26,319 nucleotides of DNA from a bacterium UBA2214 (GCA_002327255.1 DCUM01000224.1:11108-37426), one strand, 5' to 3'. Positions 1 to 8,532 are shown, numbered from the stretch's first letter. Numbers and translations are program-made. The notes: generated from the sequence alone by a model not told the origin.

Positions 1-843
1 GTGTGGCTGATCACGGCGGGCGGGGCCATGTTCGCCGCCTTCCCGCACTGGTACGCCACCCTGTTCAGCGGCTTTTACCTGGCGCTCTTCCTGCTTCTGG
101 CCGGACTCATCATCCGCGGCGTCTCGTTCGAGTTCCGCAGCAAGGACAAGCATCCGGCCTGGCGCGCACTGTGGGACTGGTCGCTCTTCAGCGGCAGCTT
201 CATTTCGGCGCTGCTGTGGGGCGTAGCCATCGCCAACCTCATCCGCGGTGTACCCATCGACCAGAACATGCAGTATGTGGGCGGATTCTGGAATCTGCTC
301 AATCCCTATGCCCTGCTCGCGGGCCTCATGACCCTGACGCTCTTCACCTATCACGGCGCGCTCTTTCTCGATCTGAAAACGACCGCTGACATCCGGCAAA
401 AAGCGCACGACACCGCCCTGAAGCTGTGGCTGCCGGCGCTGCTGCTGGTGCTCGGCTTCATCGTCGCCAGCTGGTTCGCCACCGATATGTTCACCCGGGG
501 CGGGATGCTCCCGCTGCTGAGCGCTGTGATCGCCGGCGCAGCGCTGCTCCTTTCCGGATGGTTCCTCAGAAAAAAACGCAGCGGTTGGGCCTTCGCCATG
601 ACCGGCGTCACCATCGCGTTCGCCACCATCACCGTCTTTGCCGGGCTCTATCCCCGCGTCATGGTCTCTTCGCTCAACGAGGCCTGGAGCCTGACGATTT
701 ACAGCGCGGCCTCGACACCCTACACCCTCAGGATCATGTCGATCATTGCGGCCATCTTTGTGCCGCTGGTGCTGGCCTACCAGGCGTGGACCTACTGGAC
801 TTTCCGCAAACGCATCAGCGTGGATTCGCATCTCGAATATTGA
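1..843 (+). CDS. cydB: Cytochrome bd ubiquinol oxidase subunit II (CydB), 5' truncated by the window edge
   Basis: This is the membrane subunit that pairs with CydA in the cytochrome bd quinol:oxygen oxidoreductase of the inner membrane. The visible 280 residues begin with VWLITAGGAMFAAFP, which matches the conserved CydB stretch that lies near residue 62 in the E. coli protein. About 60 N-terminal residues are therefore missing to the left, and the leading GTG is an internal Val codon rather than a start. Further CydB hallmarks are the FSGFY segment, RSKDK followed by WDWSLFSGSF, LLNPYALLAG, and a C-terminal membrane helix ending in AWTYWTFRKRIS. Roughly seven hydrophobic segments are visible. 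The gene ends in tandem TGA TGA stops (841-846). cydD and cydC follow on the same strand, the classic cyd order. The family assignment is very secure. Confidence 0.97.
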   Translation: MWLITAGGAMFAAFPHWYATLFSGFYLALFLLLAGLIIRGVSFEFRSKDKHPAWRALWDWSLFSGSFISALLWGVAIANLIRGVPIDQNMQYVGGFWNLLNPYALLAGLMTLTLFTYHGALFLDLKTTADIRQKAHDTALKLWLPALLLVLGFIVASWFATDMFTRGGMLPLLSAVIAGAALLLSGWFLRKKRSGWAFAMTGVTIAFATITVFAGLYPRVMVSSLNEAWSLTIYSAASTPYTLRIMSIIAAIFVPLVLAYQAWTYWTFRKRISVDSHLEY

Positions 844-848
844 TGAAT

Positions 849-880
849 AAGGCTCAGGCCCGGTGGGGCTGAGCCTTTTC
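849..880 (+). terminator. Terminator-like hairpin between cydB and cydD
   Basis: AAGGCTCAG (849-857) pairs perfectly with CTGAGCCTT (869-877), and the loop itself contains a short CCC/GGG pairing. Four T residues follow (876-879). This is the shape of an intrinsic terminator, though the U tract is short. It lies just after the cydB tandem stops and before cydD, so it may lower rather than abolish read-through into cydDC. Confidence 0.55.
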
Positions 881-915
881 CATGCGTCCGAAAGAACCCA
901 AACGTATTCAAGAAT

Positions 916-2640
916 ATGACCCCTCAGCAAAGGATGGCGCACTATCTGGCGGCGCGCAGAGGCGCGCTGCTGACCGGCGTCGGGTTGATGCTTATCACCG
1001 GGATCGCCATTGTGCTGCAGGCCGATCTCCTCAGCCGCGCCATTGCCAGCGTCTTTCCCGGCGGCCAGACCCTGCCAGCGGTGCAAAGTCTTCTGTGGGC
1101 CTTTCTGGCCGTCTCCCTCCTGCGCGCGGCGAGTCAATGGGCCGGACAGCACCTCTTCCATGCCACCGCTGCAACCATCAAAAAAAACATCCGTAAAAGT
1201 CTGACGGCGCACCTGCTGCAGCTCGGGCCGGCATTCACCGCCCGGCAGCAGGCGGGCGAGCTGAAATCGACCCTGACCGCCGGCATCGAACGGCTGGATG
1301 CCTGGTTCAGCGAATACGCGCCCCAGGTGATCTCCTCGGCCCTGATTCCGCTGCTGGTGCTCGGTTTCGTCCTCCCCCGGGATCGCCTCTCCGCGCTGGT
1401 CTTCATCCTCACCGCGCCGCTCATCCCCCTGTTCATGATCCTGATCGGCGATGTGGCGCGCAAACGGACACAGCGGCAATGGCGCCTCCTCAGCCGTCTG
1501 GCCGCGTTTTTCACTGAACTGCTGCAGGGGCTGGTGACCATCAAAATCCTCGGTGCCGGTCTTCCGGTGCGCGAGAAAATCCGCCAGGTGACCGCCGCCT
1601 ATCGCGACACCACCCTGGGCGTGCTGCGCATCGCCTTTCTCTCGGCGCTGGTGCTGGAGCTGCTCACCACCCTCAGCATCGCCATCATCGCCGTGGAGAT
1701 CGGCCTGCGCCTGCTCTATAACAGGATGGCGTTCCAGCAGGCGCTCTTCATCCTCATCCTCGCGCCTGAATTCTATCAGCCGCTGCGGCGTCTCGGCGCG
1801 CAGTTTCATGCCGGACTGGAGGGTCTCTCGGCGGCCAAGCGGATTTTCGCCCTTCTCGATGAAAAACCTCTCCTGCATGATGGACGCGTAAAACCGCAAA
1901 CATCCCGTGACACGATTCGCCTTGAGGAGGTATACTACACCTATCCGAACCGGGAAACCCCGGCCTTGCAAGCGCTCTCCTTCTGCCTCGAGCCCGGGCA
2001 AAAAACCGCCCTGGTGGGCCCCAACGGCGCAGGCAAGAGCACGGTTATCGCCCTGTTACTGCGCTTCATCGATCCGCAACGCGGCAGCATCCATGTTGGC
2101 TCCCGGCTCATGGCCGAGATCGATCCCGAAGCGTGGCGCGCAGACCTGACCTGGACGCCGCAGCACCCTTTTCTCTTCCATGCCTCCCTGGCCGACAATA
2201 TTCGCCTCGGCGATCCACAGGCCCCCCTGGAGCGCGTCGTGCAGGCGGCCAAACAGGCCCATCTGCACGCGTACATTGAAAAATTGCCGCAATCTTATGC
2301 GACACTGCTTGGAGAACGCGGTTTGGGATTGAGCGGCGGTCAGGCGCAGCGCCTGGCACTGGCGCGCGCCTTTCTCAAGGAAGCGCCGTTCATCATCCTC
2401 GATGAACCCACCAGTGCACTGGACCAGGAGAGCGAAACAGCGGTGGCGCTGGCCAGCGCGCAGCTCATAGCGGGCAAAACCGTCCTGACCATCGCCCATC
2501 GCCTGCATACGATTGAAAAGTACGATCAGATTCTCTTCATGGAGCAAGGCCGCATCAGCGAACGCGGCACTCATGAGGAGCTGATGCAGCAAAAAGGCCG
2601 ATACGCCGAATTCATTCGACGCGCAGGAGCCGTGGTATGA
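916..2640 (+). CDS. cydD: Thiol reductant ABC exporter, ATPase/permease subunit CydD
   Basis: This is half of the heterodimeric CydDC ABC exporter in the inner membrane. The complex is linked to glutathione/cysteine export and heme handling and is required to assemble cytochrome bd. The 574 residues comprise an N-terminal six-helix ABC membrane domain (about 15-310) and a C-terminal nucleotide-binding domain. Visible motifs are Walker A GPNGAGKST (about 368-376), the Q-loop region WTPQHPF (about 413), signature LSGGQ (about 473), Walker B FIILDEP (about 492-498) and the H-loop histidine in IAHRL (about 528). ATG 916 is the only plausible start after the in-frame stop at 844. No clear Shine-Dalgarno sequence precedes it. 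The stop overlaps the cydC start by four bases (ATGA), implying translational coupling. CydD rather than CydC follows from position after cydB and the canonical ATPase motifs. Confidence 0.93.
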   Translation: MTPQQRMAHYLAARRGALLTGVGLMLITGIAIVLQADLLSRAIASVFPGGQTLPAVQSLLWAFLAVSLLRAASQWAGQHLFHATAATIKKNIRKSLTAHLLQLGPAFTARQQAGELKSTLTAGIERLDAWFSEYAPQVISSALIPLLVLGFVLPRDRLSALVFILTAPLIPLFMILIGDVARKRTQRQWRLLSRLAAFFTELLQGLVTIKILGAGLPVREKIRQVTAAYRDTTLGVLRIAFLSALVLELLTTLSIAIIAVEIGLRLLYNRMAFQQALFILILAPEFYQPLRRLGAQFHAGLEGLSAAKRIFALLDEKPLLHDGRVKPQTSRDTIRLEEVYYTYPNRETPALQALSFCLEPGQKTALVGPNGAGKSTVIALLLRFIDPQRGSIHVGSRLMAEIDPEAWRADLTWTPQHPFLFHASLADNIRLGDPQAPLERVVQAAKQAHLHAYIEKLPQSYATLLGERGLGLSGGQAQRLALARAFLKEAPFIILDEPTSALDQESETAVALASAQLIAGKTVLTIAHRLHTIEKYDQILFMEQGRISERGTHEELMQQKGRYAEFIRRAGAVV

Positions 2641-4331
2641 ACAATCCCCTGAAAAGACTGCTCATTCAGGCGCTGCGCTATAAATGGTGGATGCTGCTGG
2701 CGGCGCTGCTCGGCTTTTTGACCATCGGCAGCGCGGTTGGCCTGATGATGACTTCGGCCTGGCTCATCAGCCGCGCCGCGCTCCATCCTTCCATGGCGGA
2801 ACTGCAGGTGGCCATCGTGGGCGTGCGTTTTTTCGGGGTGTCGCGGGCGGTTTTCCGCTATCTCGAGCGCCTGGTGGCGCACAGCGTGACGCTGCGACTG
2901 CTGGCGCAGTTTCGCGTCTGGTTCTTCGCCGCGCTTGAACCCCTTGCGCCTTCACAGCTGTCGTTTCTCAGAAGCGGCGATCTGCTGTCGCGTGTGACAG
3001 CGGATGTGGAAACCTTGCAGAATTTCTATATCCGGGTGCTGGCGCCGCCGCTGGTGGCCCTGCTGGTGACGCTGTCCCTGGCTGCACTCTATGGAAATTT
3101 TGGCATCAATCTTGGATGGACGCTCCTTCTATGCATGCTCCTGGCAGGTTTTGGCGTGCCCATCCTGACGATACAAATGACGCGCCGCATCGGCGGCCGT
3201 CGTGTGGAACTGGAATCGCAATTATCGACACAGGTGCTCGATGGCGTGCAGGGGCTGGCCGATCTCACGGTTTTCGGCCGCGCGCCGGATCATTTCAACC
3301 GTCTGGCCGCGCTGCATGATGAATTTTTGGCATTGACCAAAAAACAGAAACAAATCCTGTCCTTTCAGGAAAATCTGGTGAGTCTGTTGATGAACGCCGC
3401 TGTCGTGGCGGTTTTCATGACCGCCGCAGCGTACATGGAGCAGGGCCTTCTTCCAGGTGTTTATCTGGCGCTATTGGTGTTGGGCGTCATGGCTGCCTTC
3501 GAGGCTTTTATCCCCCTGCCAGGCACGGTTTTGCAACTGCAAGAGATCGAATGCGCGGCAAAACGCATCGCGGAGATCATCGACAGGCACCCTTTGCCCA
3601 TTAAAGAGGTGAGGGGTGCGCCGAGGCCGCTCCATGATGGCGACAGCCCATCCACACCGGATATCGGCTTGAGCAACGTCACGTTCGCCTATGCGCCCCA
3701 GGATCCTCCGGTGTTGAAGGACTTTTCACTCGCCATCCCGCGGCATGGTCGCGCCATTATCACGGGTCCGAGCGGATCGGGCAAATCGACCTTGATCAAT
3801 CTGCTGTTGAAATTCAATCAAGCGGACCAGGGAGAGGTCATGGTTCAGGGCCGGCCGGTGGCGCAATGTGATTCGGACGTTGTCGTTTTGCGCCTCGGCG
3901 TGGCGCCGCAGCGCCTCTTTTTCTTCAGCGACTCGATACGCGAAAATCTGCGCCTCGCCAAAGCAGAGGCCAGGCTGGAGGAAATCGAACAAGTATGTCA
4001 GATGATGGGCATGCATGATGCGATCACAGCGTTACCCCTGGGATATGAAACCCGCATGGGTGAGTGGGGCGTGCAATTTTCAGGCGGCGAACTGCGGCGG
4101 CTGGCCATCGCGCGCACGCTGCTGCAGGACAAGCCGATTTACCTCTTTGACGAACCCATCGCCCATCTCGACGCCGCTCAGGAGGCGATGGTGTGGGAAG
4201 CGCTCTTGCGTCTGCCCGCGGACAAGACCGTCGTCGTGCTCTCCCATCGTCTGCCGCGGACGGGCATCGAACAGTGGCAGGTACAGCAGATGGAAGCGCT
4301 GATGGGAGAAAACCGTGAGGCGTCAGACTGA
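2637..4331 (+). CDS. cydC: Thiol reductant ABC exporter, ATPase/permease subunit CydC
   Basis: This is the second half of the CydDC exporter. It has 564 residues, with an ABC membrane domain (about 15-300; note the typical CydC GVRFFGVSRAVFRYLERLVAH-like segment near 62-82) and an ATPase domain. Walker A is GPSGSGKST (377-385), the Q-loop glutamine is in APQRLFFF (about 425), the signature reads FSGGE (481-485), Walker B is IYLFDEP (501-507), and the H-loop is SHR (about 536-538). The residues after Walker B read IAHLD instead of the usual TSALD. The start overlaps the cydD stop (ATGA at 2637-2640). Nothing else follows co-directionally for about 190 bases, so cydC probably ends the operon, although no strong terminator is visible after it. 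Confidence 0.93.
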   Translation: MNNPLKRLLIQALRYKWWMLLAALLGFLTIGSAVGLMMTSAWLISRAALHPSMAELQVAIVGVRFFGVSRAVFRYLERLVAHSVTLRLLAQFRVWFFAALEPLAPSQLSFLRSGDLLSRVTADVETLQNFYIRVLAPPLVALLVTLSLAALYGNFGINLGWTLLLCMLLAGFGVPILTIQMTRRIGGRRVELESQLSTQVLDGVQGLADLTVFGRAPDHFNRLAALHDEFLALTKKQKQILSFQENLVSLLMNAAVVAVFMTAAAYMEQGLLPGVYLALLVLGVMAAFEAFIPLPGTVLQLQEIECAAKRIAEIIDRHPLPIKEVRGAPRPLHDGDSPSTPDIGLSNVTFAYAPQDPPVLKDFSLAIPRHGRAIITGPSGSGKSTLINLLLKFNQADQGEVMVQGRPVAQCDSDVVVLRLGVAPQRLFFFSDSIRENLRLAKAEARLEEIEQVCQMMGMHDAITALPLGYETRMGEWGVQFSGGELRRLAIARTLLQDKPIYLFDEPIAHLDAAQEAMVWEALLRLPADKTVVVLSHRLPRTGIEQWQVQQMEALMGENREASD

Positions 4332-4444
4332 GCGTTGCCCGATGCACCAGGAGAGCGCGATTTAACAGGCATGCGTCATCAAGGAATCGCTGCAAAGGAA
4401 ACACAAAGGAGCATTTGCGCCGAACCAAAAATCGATGAAAATCA

Positions 4445-4473
4445 TTGACCCCCTACCTTGAATTCTTTATATT
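4445..4473 (+). promoter_or_regulatory. Sigma70-like promoter for the gene at 4523
   Basis: TTGACC (4445-4450) and TATATT (4468-4473) are separated by exactly 17 bases in a locally AT-rich stretch. The predicted transcription start near 4480 leaves a leader of about 43 nt before the ATG at 4523. Confidence 0.6.
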
Positions 4474-4522
4474 AAAACGTTCAGAGAAACCATGCCAACC
4501 CGGATAAACTAAGGAGCACAGA

Positions 4523-5245
4523 ATGACACGCAAGCAATTGAGCCTCATCTTCGTGATGGCGATGACAGGCGGTTTAGTTTTGTCAGGTTCATGGGGTTGC
4601 CACAGCGCGCGCATGGCCGTGCCCGGTGATCTCAAAGACTCGGCGCAAGTGATGACCTGCCAGGGCCGCGGCGGATTTGACGAGACCTTCACCATGGGCA
4701 CCTACCGCATCCATGAAGTGAAACGGGGGTGGACCAAACGCACCTCCTGGGGATTCCTCTTTTGGGAGAAATCCACCGCCAGCCAGAAATTCGAGTACGC
4801 CCTGACCGGCAGCGATGACGTCGTCTGGAACGGCCAGGCCGTCACCAATCTGAACCAAAAAGATCTCAAGAGCGAGACCTGGGGCGGAGAATTGCAGATC
4901 GGTTTGAGCGCCGAACAAAACCTCGTCGTCCGCCTCGGAAAAAAGGATGGCTCGACCGGGTGGACCATGCTCCTGATGAAAAACAGGGCCAATGTCCTCG
5001 AAGGCCTGCTCGGCAACGGTTCCATCGTCTATGAGATCAAGGGCACGAAAAAGCTCGACGGTTCGCCCATGCCGCTCGGCGATGCCTCCGGGTATCTTCT
5101 CACCCGCACCGGCCAGAACGTCTGCGCCGTCGAAGTGATCAACGAGGGCGCCGTCTGGTTTGCCGGCTCGCTCACCTCCGACGAACGCGACCTCCTCGCT
5201 GCCGCCGCCGTGGGATTGCTCCTCTACAAGGATCTGGAAGAATAG
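4523..5245 (+). CDS. Hypothetical exported protein, possible lipoprotein
   Basis: I do not recognise a named family. The 240-residue product has a basic N-terminus, a hydrophobic core (about residues 8-22) and Cys26 in the context SGSWGC. This suggests a signal peptide, possibly a lipoprotein signal, but the residue at -3 is Ser, so the lipobox is not canonical. The mature part is soluble and rich in beta-prone stretches (EYALTGSDDVVWNG, GGELQIGLSA, NLVVRLGKKDG). It ends in an Ala/Leu-rich helix (SDERDLLAAAAVGLLLYKDL, about 219-238) that resembles the tails of uncharacterised exported proteins. The start is firm: AAGGAG (4511-4516) lies six bases before ATG, with its own promoter upstream. 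It stands alone between cydC and an envelope gene. An envelope location is inferred and the function is unknown. Confidence 0.8.
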   Translation: MTRKQLSLIFVMAMTGGLVLSGSWGCHSARMAVPGDLKDSAQVMTCQGRGGFDETFTMGTYRIHEVKRGWTKRTSWGFLFWEKSTASQKFEYALTGSDDVVWNGQAVTNLNQKDLKSETWGGELQIGLSAEQNLVVRLGKKDGSTGWTMLLMKNRANVLEGLLGNGSIVYEIKGTKKLDGSPMPLGDASGYLLTRTGQNVCAVEVINEGAVWFAGSLTSDERDLLAAAAVGLLLYKDLEE

Positions 5246-5353
5246 GATCATGACAGGCCGTCGCAACCGGGCGGACTGCTTGTGCACCACTCGGGTTTCT
5301 GTTTTGGCAAGATCGGGGCTTGACAAGGCCGGGGAGTTTCATGGCTGTACATT

Positions 5354-5405
5354 TGACCAGGAATCTCGCAGAATCAAAATTTGACCATTTCATGACCAAC
5401 TGACC
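5354..5405 (+). repeat. Cluster of four TGACC direct repeats
   Basis: TGACC occurs at 5354-5358, 5382-5386, 5393-5397 and 5401-5405, three of them as TGACCA and two as TTTGACCA. They lie in the 210-base gap between the hypothetical exported protein and the 950-residue envelope gene. They could be binding sites, the eroded end of an insertion element, or chance. A weak promoter (TTGACC 5353-5358, 16 bases, CAAAAT 5375-5380) overlaps the first repeat. Confidence 0.3.
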
Positions 5406-5409
5406 GACA

Positions 5410-5443
5410 AACCCCGGGGGCGCCTAAAGCGCGCCCCGGGGTT
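5410..5443 (+). terminator. Very stable GC-rich hairpin just upstream of the 950-residue gene
   Basis: AACCCCGGGGGCGC (5410-5423) pairs over 14 base pairs with 5429-5443, with one bulged G (5433) and a five-base loop CTAAA. A short T-containing stretch (TTCT) follows. It looks like an intrinsic terminator for the upstream gene. However, it ends only 12 bases before the next ATG, so it may instead control that gene's translation or act as an attenuator. Confidence 0.5.
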
Positions 5444-5455
5444 CTACCCATTTAG

Positions 5456-8308
5456 ATGAGAATCACCATGACCGCCTTCCGCACTTTATTTCTCTTCATC
5501 GCACTCTGTGCGACGCTACTCCGCGCCCAGGAAGCGCTGCTCGACATCGGCACGGAGCAGGATCGTCCCGGCATCCGCTGGCACACCCTGACGACGCCCC
5601 ACCTCCGCATGATCTTTCCCCGCGAACTGGAAACGGATGCGCGCCGCATCGCCACTCTGGTCGACGCCGTCCATCCGGCCGACACCCGCACGCTGGGTGT
5701 GCGGCCGCCGCGCATTCCCCTCATCCTGCGCAACCGCACCACCGAGAGCAACGGTTTTGTCGCCCTGGGTCCGCGCCACAGTCAGTGGTTCAATACCCCG
5801 CCGCAGACATCGCTCATCGGACCGGTCAGCTGGTACACCCTGCTGGCCATCCACGAATACCGCCATGTGGTACAGTTCGAACGCATGAAAGGCGGCATGA
5901 CCAAATGGCTCTACTACTTCCTCGGCGATGCCGGCTGGATGGCGGGCGCCGTCTTCTCCGTCCCGATGTGGTTCTGGGAGGGCGATGCGGTAGTGATGGA
6001 GACCGCGCTGACCCATGGCGGCCGCGGCCGTCAGCCCGAATTCTGTATGCCCATCCGCACCATGCTGCTCTCCGGTGAACACTATTCGTATTACAAAATG
6101 ACCATGGGATCGCTGAAAAACTGGTACGCCAGTCCCTACGATTATGGTTTTCTCCTGAATACCTGGCTGCGCCGCCATCACGGTGCTGATTTGTGGCCGC
6201 GGGTGCTCAGCAGAACCAACAAAATATCCCTCATGCCGTTCCGCTTCTCGCAATCGCTGAAAAAATACACCGGCAGGGGCGCCGTCAAGAGCCATCGCGC
6301 CGCCCTGGCGGAACTCGACAGCGTTTACCGGGCGGGACAAAACAGCGCCGCGGTTGATTCGGTCAAACGTTGGGATCGCAACCGTAACGGTTTCACCACC
6401 CATTATCAGGCGCCCGCCCGGCTCGAAGACGGCTCCGCTGTGGTGTTGAAATACGGCCTCGCCGACCAGCCAACTTTTGTGCGCATCGATGCGACGGGAA
6501 AAGAGACCATTTTATGCCACCCCGGTCCAGTCGACGGTACGCCGCATCACCTCTCTGGCACCCGTCTGGTCTGGAACGAGTTCCGCTTCGATGAACGCTG
6601 GGGATATGAGAACCATCAAAGCATTTGCTGCCTGGATGTGCAAACCGGGGGGAAACGCACGCTGATCTCAAAAGGCCGCTACTTCGCGCCCGCCCTCTCT
6701 CCGGATGGAGCAACCATCGCCGCGATCCATTTCGGGGCGGACAACCGCTGCCGGCTGGTGCTGCTCAATGCCGATAATGGCGGGGAACGGCGTCGCTACG
6801 ACAATCCGGAAAACGCCTTTCTCTTCACACCGCGCTGGTCGCCGGATGGCACCAGGATGGCTTTCGGACGCCTCAACGATGCCGGACGGACGCTGGCCCT
6901 TCTCGATATAGATAGCGGGCAAACGCGTGATCTCTTTCCCGCCGGCGCCAACACAGTGGCTTCACCGGTTTTCGCGGGCGATCACCTTCTCTTCACCACG
7001 GCCGATGGCGACGTCGAGCAGATTTTTGCCTGCCACCTCAAGAGCGGGGCGTTGCACCGCGTCAGCAACCGTCCCTTTGGCGCCGCCTTTCCAGCGCTCT
7101 CCGCGGAGGAAACAGAACTGCTCTTCAACGACTACGATCTCGCCGGCTGGCACGTGGCTGCGATGGCACTCGATACGGCACGGTGGAGGCCCGTCGCCTC
7201 GCTGCCCACCCTGCGCAATTCCTGGTTCGAGCCGGTGGCGCAGCAGGAAGCGCAGCCGCTGTGGCCGGGGAGCTACCCGCCCGGCGATTATCCGGTGCAA
7301 AAATACAGCCCCTGGCGCGACCTCTTCCATGTCCACAGCTGGCTGATCAGCGCCGATGACGCCGCACGCACGGCCGGTGTGCAATTCTTCACCCGCGATC
7401 TGCTCGGCACTCTGGGCAGCTCGTTTGGAGTCGATTTCGACCGTGCCGAACAGGCTGCGGCCGTCAACGCCGCCGTGACCTACGCCGGACGCTATCCGCT
7501 CCTCGATCTCGGCGCCGCGGCGGGCCATCGCGCTTCGAGCTTTGTGGATGAGACGAATCAAATCACCCGCTATACCTGGCGGGAAAAATCGCTGAGTCTG
7601 GGCGCGCGGCTGCCGCTGAATTTCACGCGGGACGGCTACTGGCGCGGCCTCACCCTGCAAAGCCGGCTGCAATTCACCGAGATCAGCCGCATCAGCGATG
7701 ACCGCGGTTTCGGCCGCCATGAAAACGGTTCGGGGTGGTTCAAGCCGCTGCAGCACCGTCTGACCCTGTACCGCTACCGCAAGTCCAGAGCGGACATCTA
7801 TCCGGTGTGGGGACAGACCCTGCGCCTCGCTTATCACCACACCCCCTTCAAAGACGATTATGAGGGTCGCCTGATGAGTCTGAGCGCCAACCTCTATTTC
7901 CCCGGACTCGCCCCGCGCCACGGTCTGGCCCTGCGCGGCGACTATGAGGAGCAGGATGCGGCGCCCTACCGCTTCAGCAGCGAAAGCCGTTTCCCGCGCG
8001 GCTACCGCGAACGCTTTCACGAACAGAGGGGCCGCTTCGGCATCGATTATGCGCTGCCCCTCGCCTGGCCGGATCAGCATTTCTGGACGCTGCTCTATTT
8101 TCAGCGCATCAAAAGTGCCTTCTTCTACGACTACGGCTGGGGGCGCGATGCGGGTAAAGAGACCCTCTACCGCTCGGCGGGCGTGGAGATCACCTCGGAC
8201 TTGAATCTGTTGGGTTTTCCGGTGTTGTTCGATCTGGGCGTGCGCTTCGCCTGGCGCTGGAGGGAGCAGAACTGGCGCACGGAGGCGGTGATTGGCCTGC
8301 CGCTGTGA
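5456..8308 (+). CDS. Exported HEYRH metallopeptidase-like protein with PD40 propeller and C-terminal outer-membrane barrel
   Basis: The 950-residue product begins with a signal peptide (cleavage probably after LLRAQ, near residue 25). Residues about 40-290 hold HEYRH (133-137) and, 38 residues after the glutamate, FWEGDAV with Glu175. This is the HExxH plus downstream EG arrangement of gluzincin zinc peptidases, as in the peptidase-MA-like families. Residues about 310-585 contain TolB/PD40-type blades (ALSPDGATIAAI at 413, RWSPDGTRMAF at 460, a degenerate FPALSAEETELLF near 545). From about 615 (YSPWRDLFHVHSW) to the end the alternating strands and the terminal hydrophobic run EAVIGLPL look like an outer-membrane beta-barrel. 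Related propeller-barrel proteins are common in Bacteroidota-like genomes as uncharacterised proteins. ATG 5456 or the in-frame ATG 5468 could be the start; neither has a clear Shine-Dalgarno sequence. Protease activity is inferred only. Confidence 0.85.
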   Translation: MRITMTAFRTLFLFIALCATLLRAQEALLDIGTEQDRPGIRWHTLTTPHLRMIFPRELETDARRIATLVDAVHPADTRTLGVRPPRIPLILRNRTTESNGFVALGPRHSQWFNTPPQTSLIGPVSWYTLLAIHEYRHVVQFERMKGGMTKWLYYFLGDAGWMAGAVFSVPMWFWEGDAVVMETALTHGGRGRQPEFCMPIRTMLLSGEHYSYYKMTMGSLKNWYASPYDYGFLLNTWLRRHHGADLWPRVLSRTNKISLMPFRFSQSLKKYTGRGAVKSHRAALAELDSVYRAGQNSAAVDSVKRWDRNRNGFTTHYQAPARLEDGSAVVLKYGLADQPTFVRIDATGKETILCHPGPVDGTPHHLSGTRLVWNEFRFDERWGYENHQSICCLDVQTGGKRTLISKGRYFAPALSPDGATIAAIHFGADNRCRLVLLNADNGGERRRYDNPENAFLFTPRWSPDGTRMAFGRLNDAGRTLALLDIDSGQTRDLFPAGANTVASPVFAGDHLLFTTADGDVEQIFACHLKSGALHRVSNRPFGAAFPALSAEETELLFNDYDLAGWHVAAMALDTARWRPVASLPTLRNSWFEPVAQQEAQPLWPGSYPPGDYPVQKYSPWRDLFHVHSWLISADDAARTAGVQFFTRDLLGTLGSSFGVDFDRAEQAAAVNAAVTYAGRYPLLDLGAAAGHRASSFVDETNQITRYTWREKSLSLGARLPLNFTRDGYWRGLTLQSRLQFTEISRISDDRGFGRHENGSGWFKPLQHRLTLYRYRKSRADIYPVWGQTLRLAYHHTPFKDDYEGRLMSLSANLYFPGLAPRHGLALRGDYEEQDAAPYRFSSESRFPRGYRERFHEQRGRFGIDYALPLAWPDQHFWTLLYFQRIKSAFFYDYGWGRDAGKETLYRSAGVEITSDLNLLGFPVLFDLGVRFAWRWREQNWRTEAVIGLPL

Positions 8309-8312
8309 GAGA

Positions 8313-8521
8313 TCTCTGCGCCTCTCTGCAAGGCAGTCCTCATTGCCCAAAATATCAATACGTCCGTTGAGGCGCAGAATCGCTGAGACGATGATTCCAT
8401 TGCCAACCGCAGCGTACCGCTGACCGGAGACGATTTTCTCTGCGCCACTGTGCCTGCGCGCGAGGCCCTTTAAAGTGCCTGAATGCTCAGAACGCCCGCT
8501 GAGACGCCGAGGCGCAGGGAA
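8313..8521. repeat. Four degenerate GAGGCGCAG-type repeat units in alternating orientation
   Basis: The 271-base gap between the barrel gene and the GDPD gene contains related units. They are TCTCTGCGCCTCTCTGCA (8313-8330), GAGGCGCAGAATCGCTGAGACG-like (8369-8390), TTTTCTCTGCGCCACTG and following bases (8434-8460), and CGCTGAGACGCCGAGGCGCA (8497-8516, extending to 8521). Units one and three are in inverted orientation relative to two and four. They resemble the interspersed GCG-rich intergenic repeats seen in many environmental bacterial genomes. No ORF is associated. Confidence 0.55.
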
Positions 8522-8532
8522 GACATTTGCGC

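Noticed and set aside
882..1196. A possible small CydX-like or other protein right after cydB
   Set aside because: The frame is rich in Arg, Ser and Gly, has no membrane helix as CydX would need, and overlaps the start of cydD.
6962..8350. A 462-codon minus-strand open frame
   Set aside because: It lies wholly antisense to the propeller-barrel gene, which has signal peptide, motif and barrel evidence. Long antisense frames are expected in GC-rich coding DNA.
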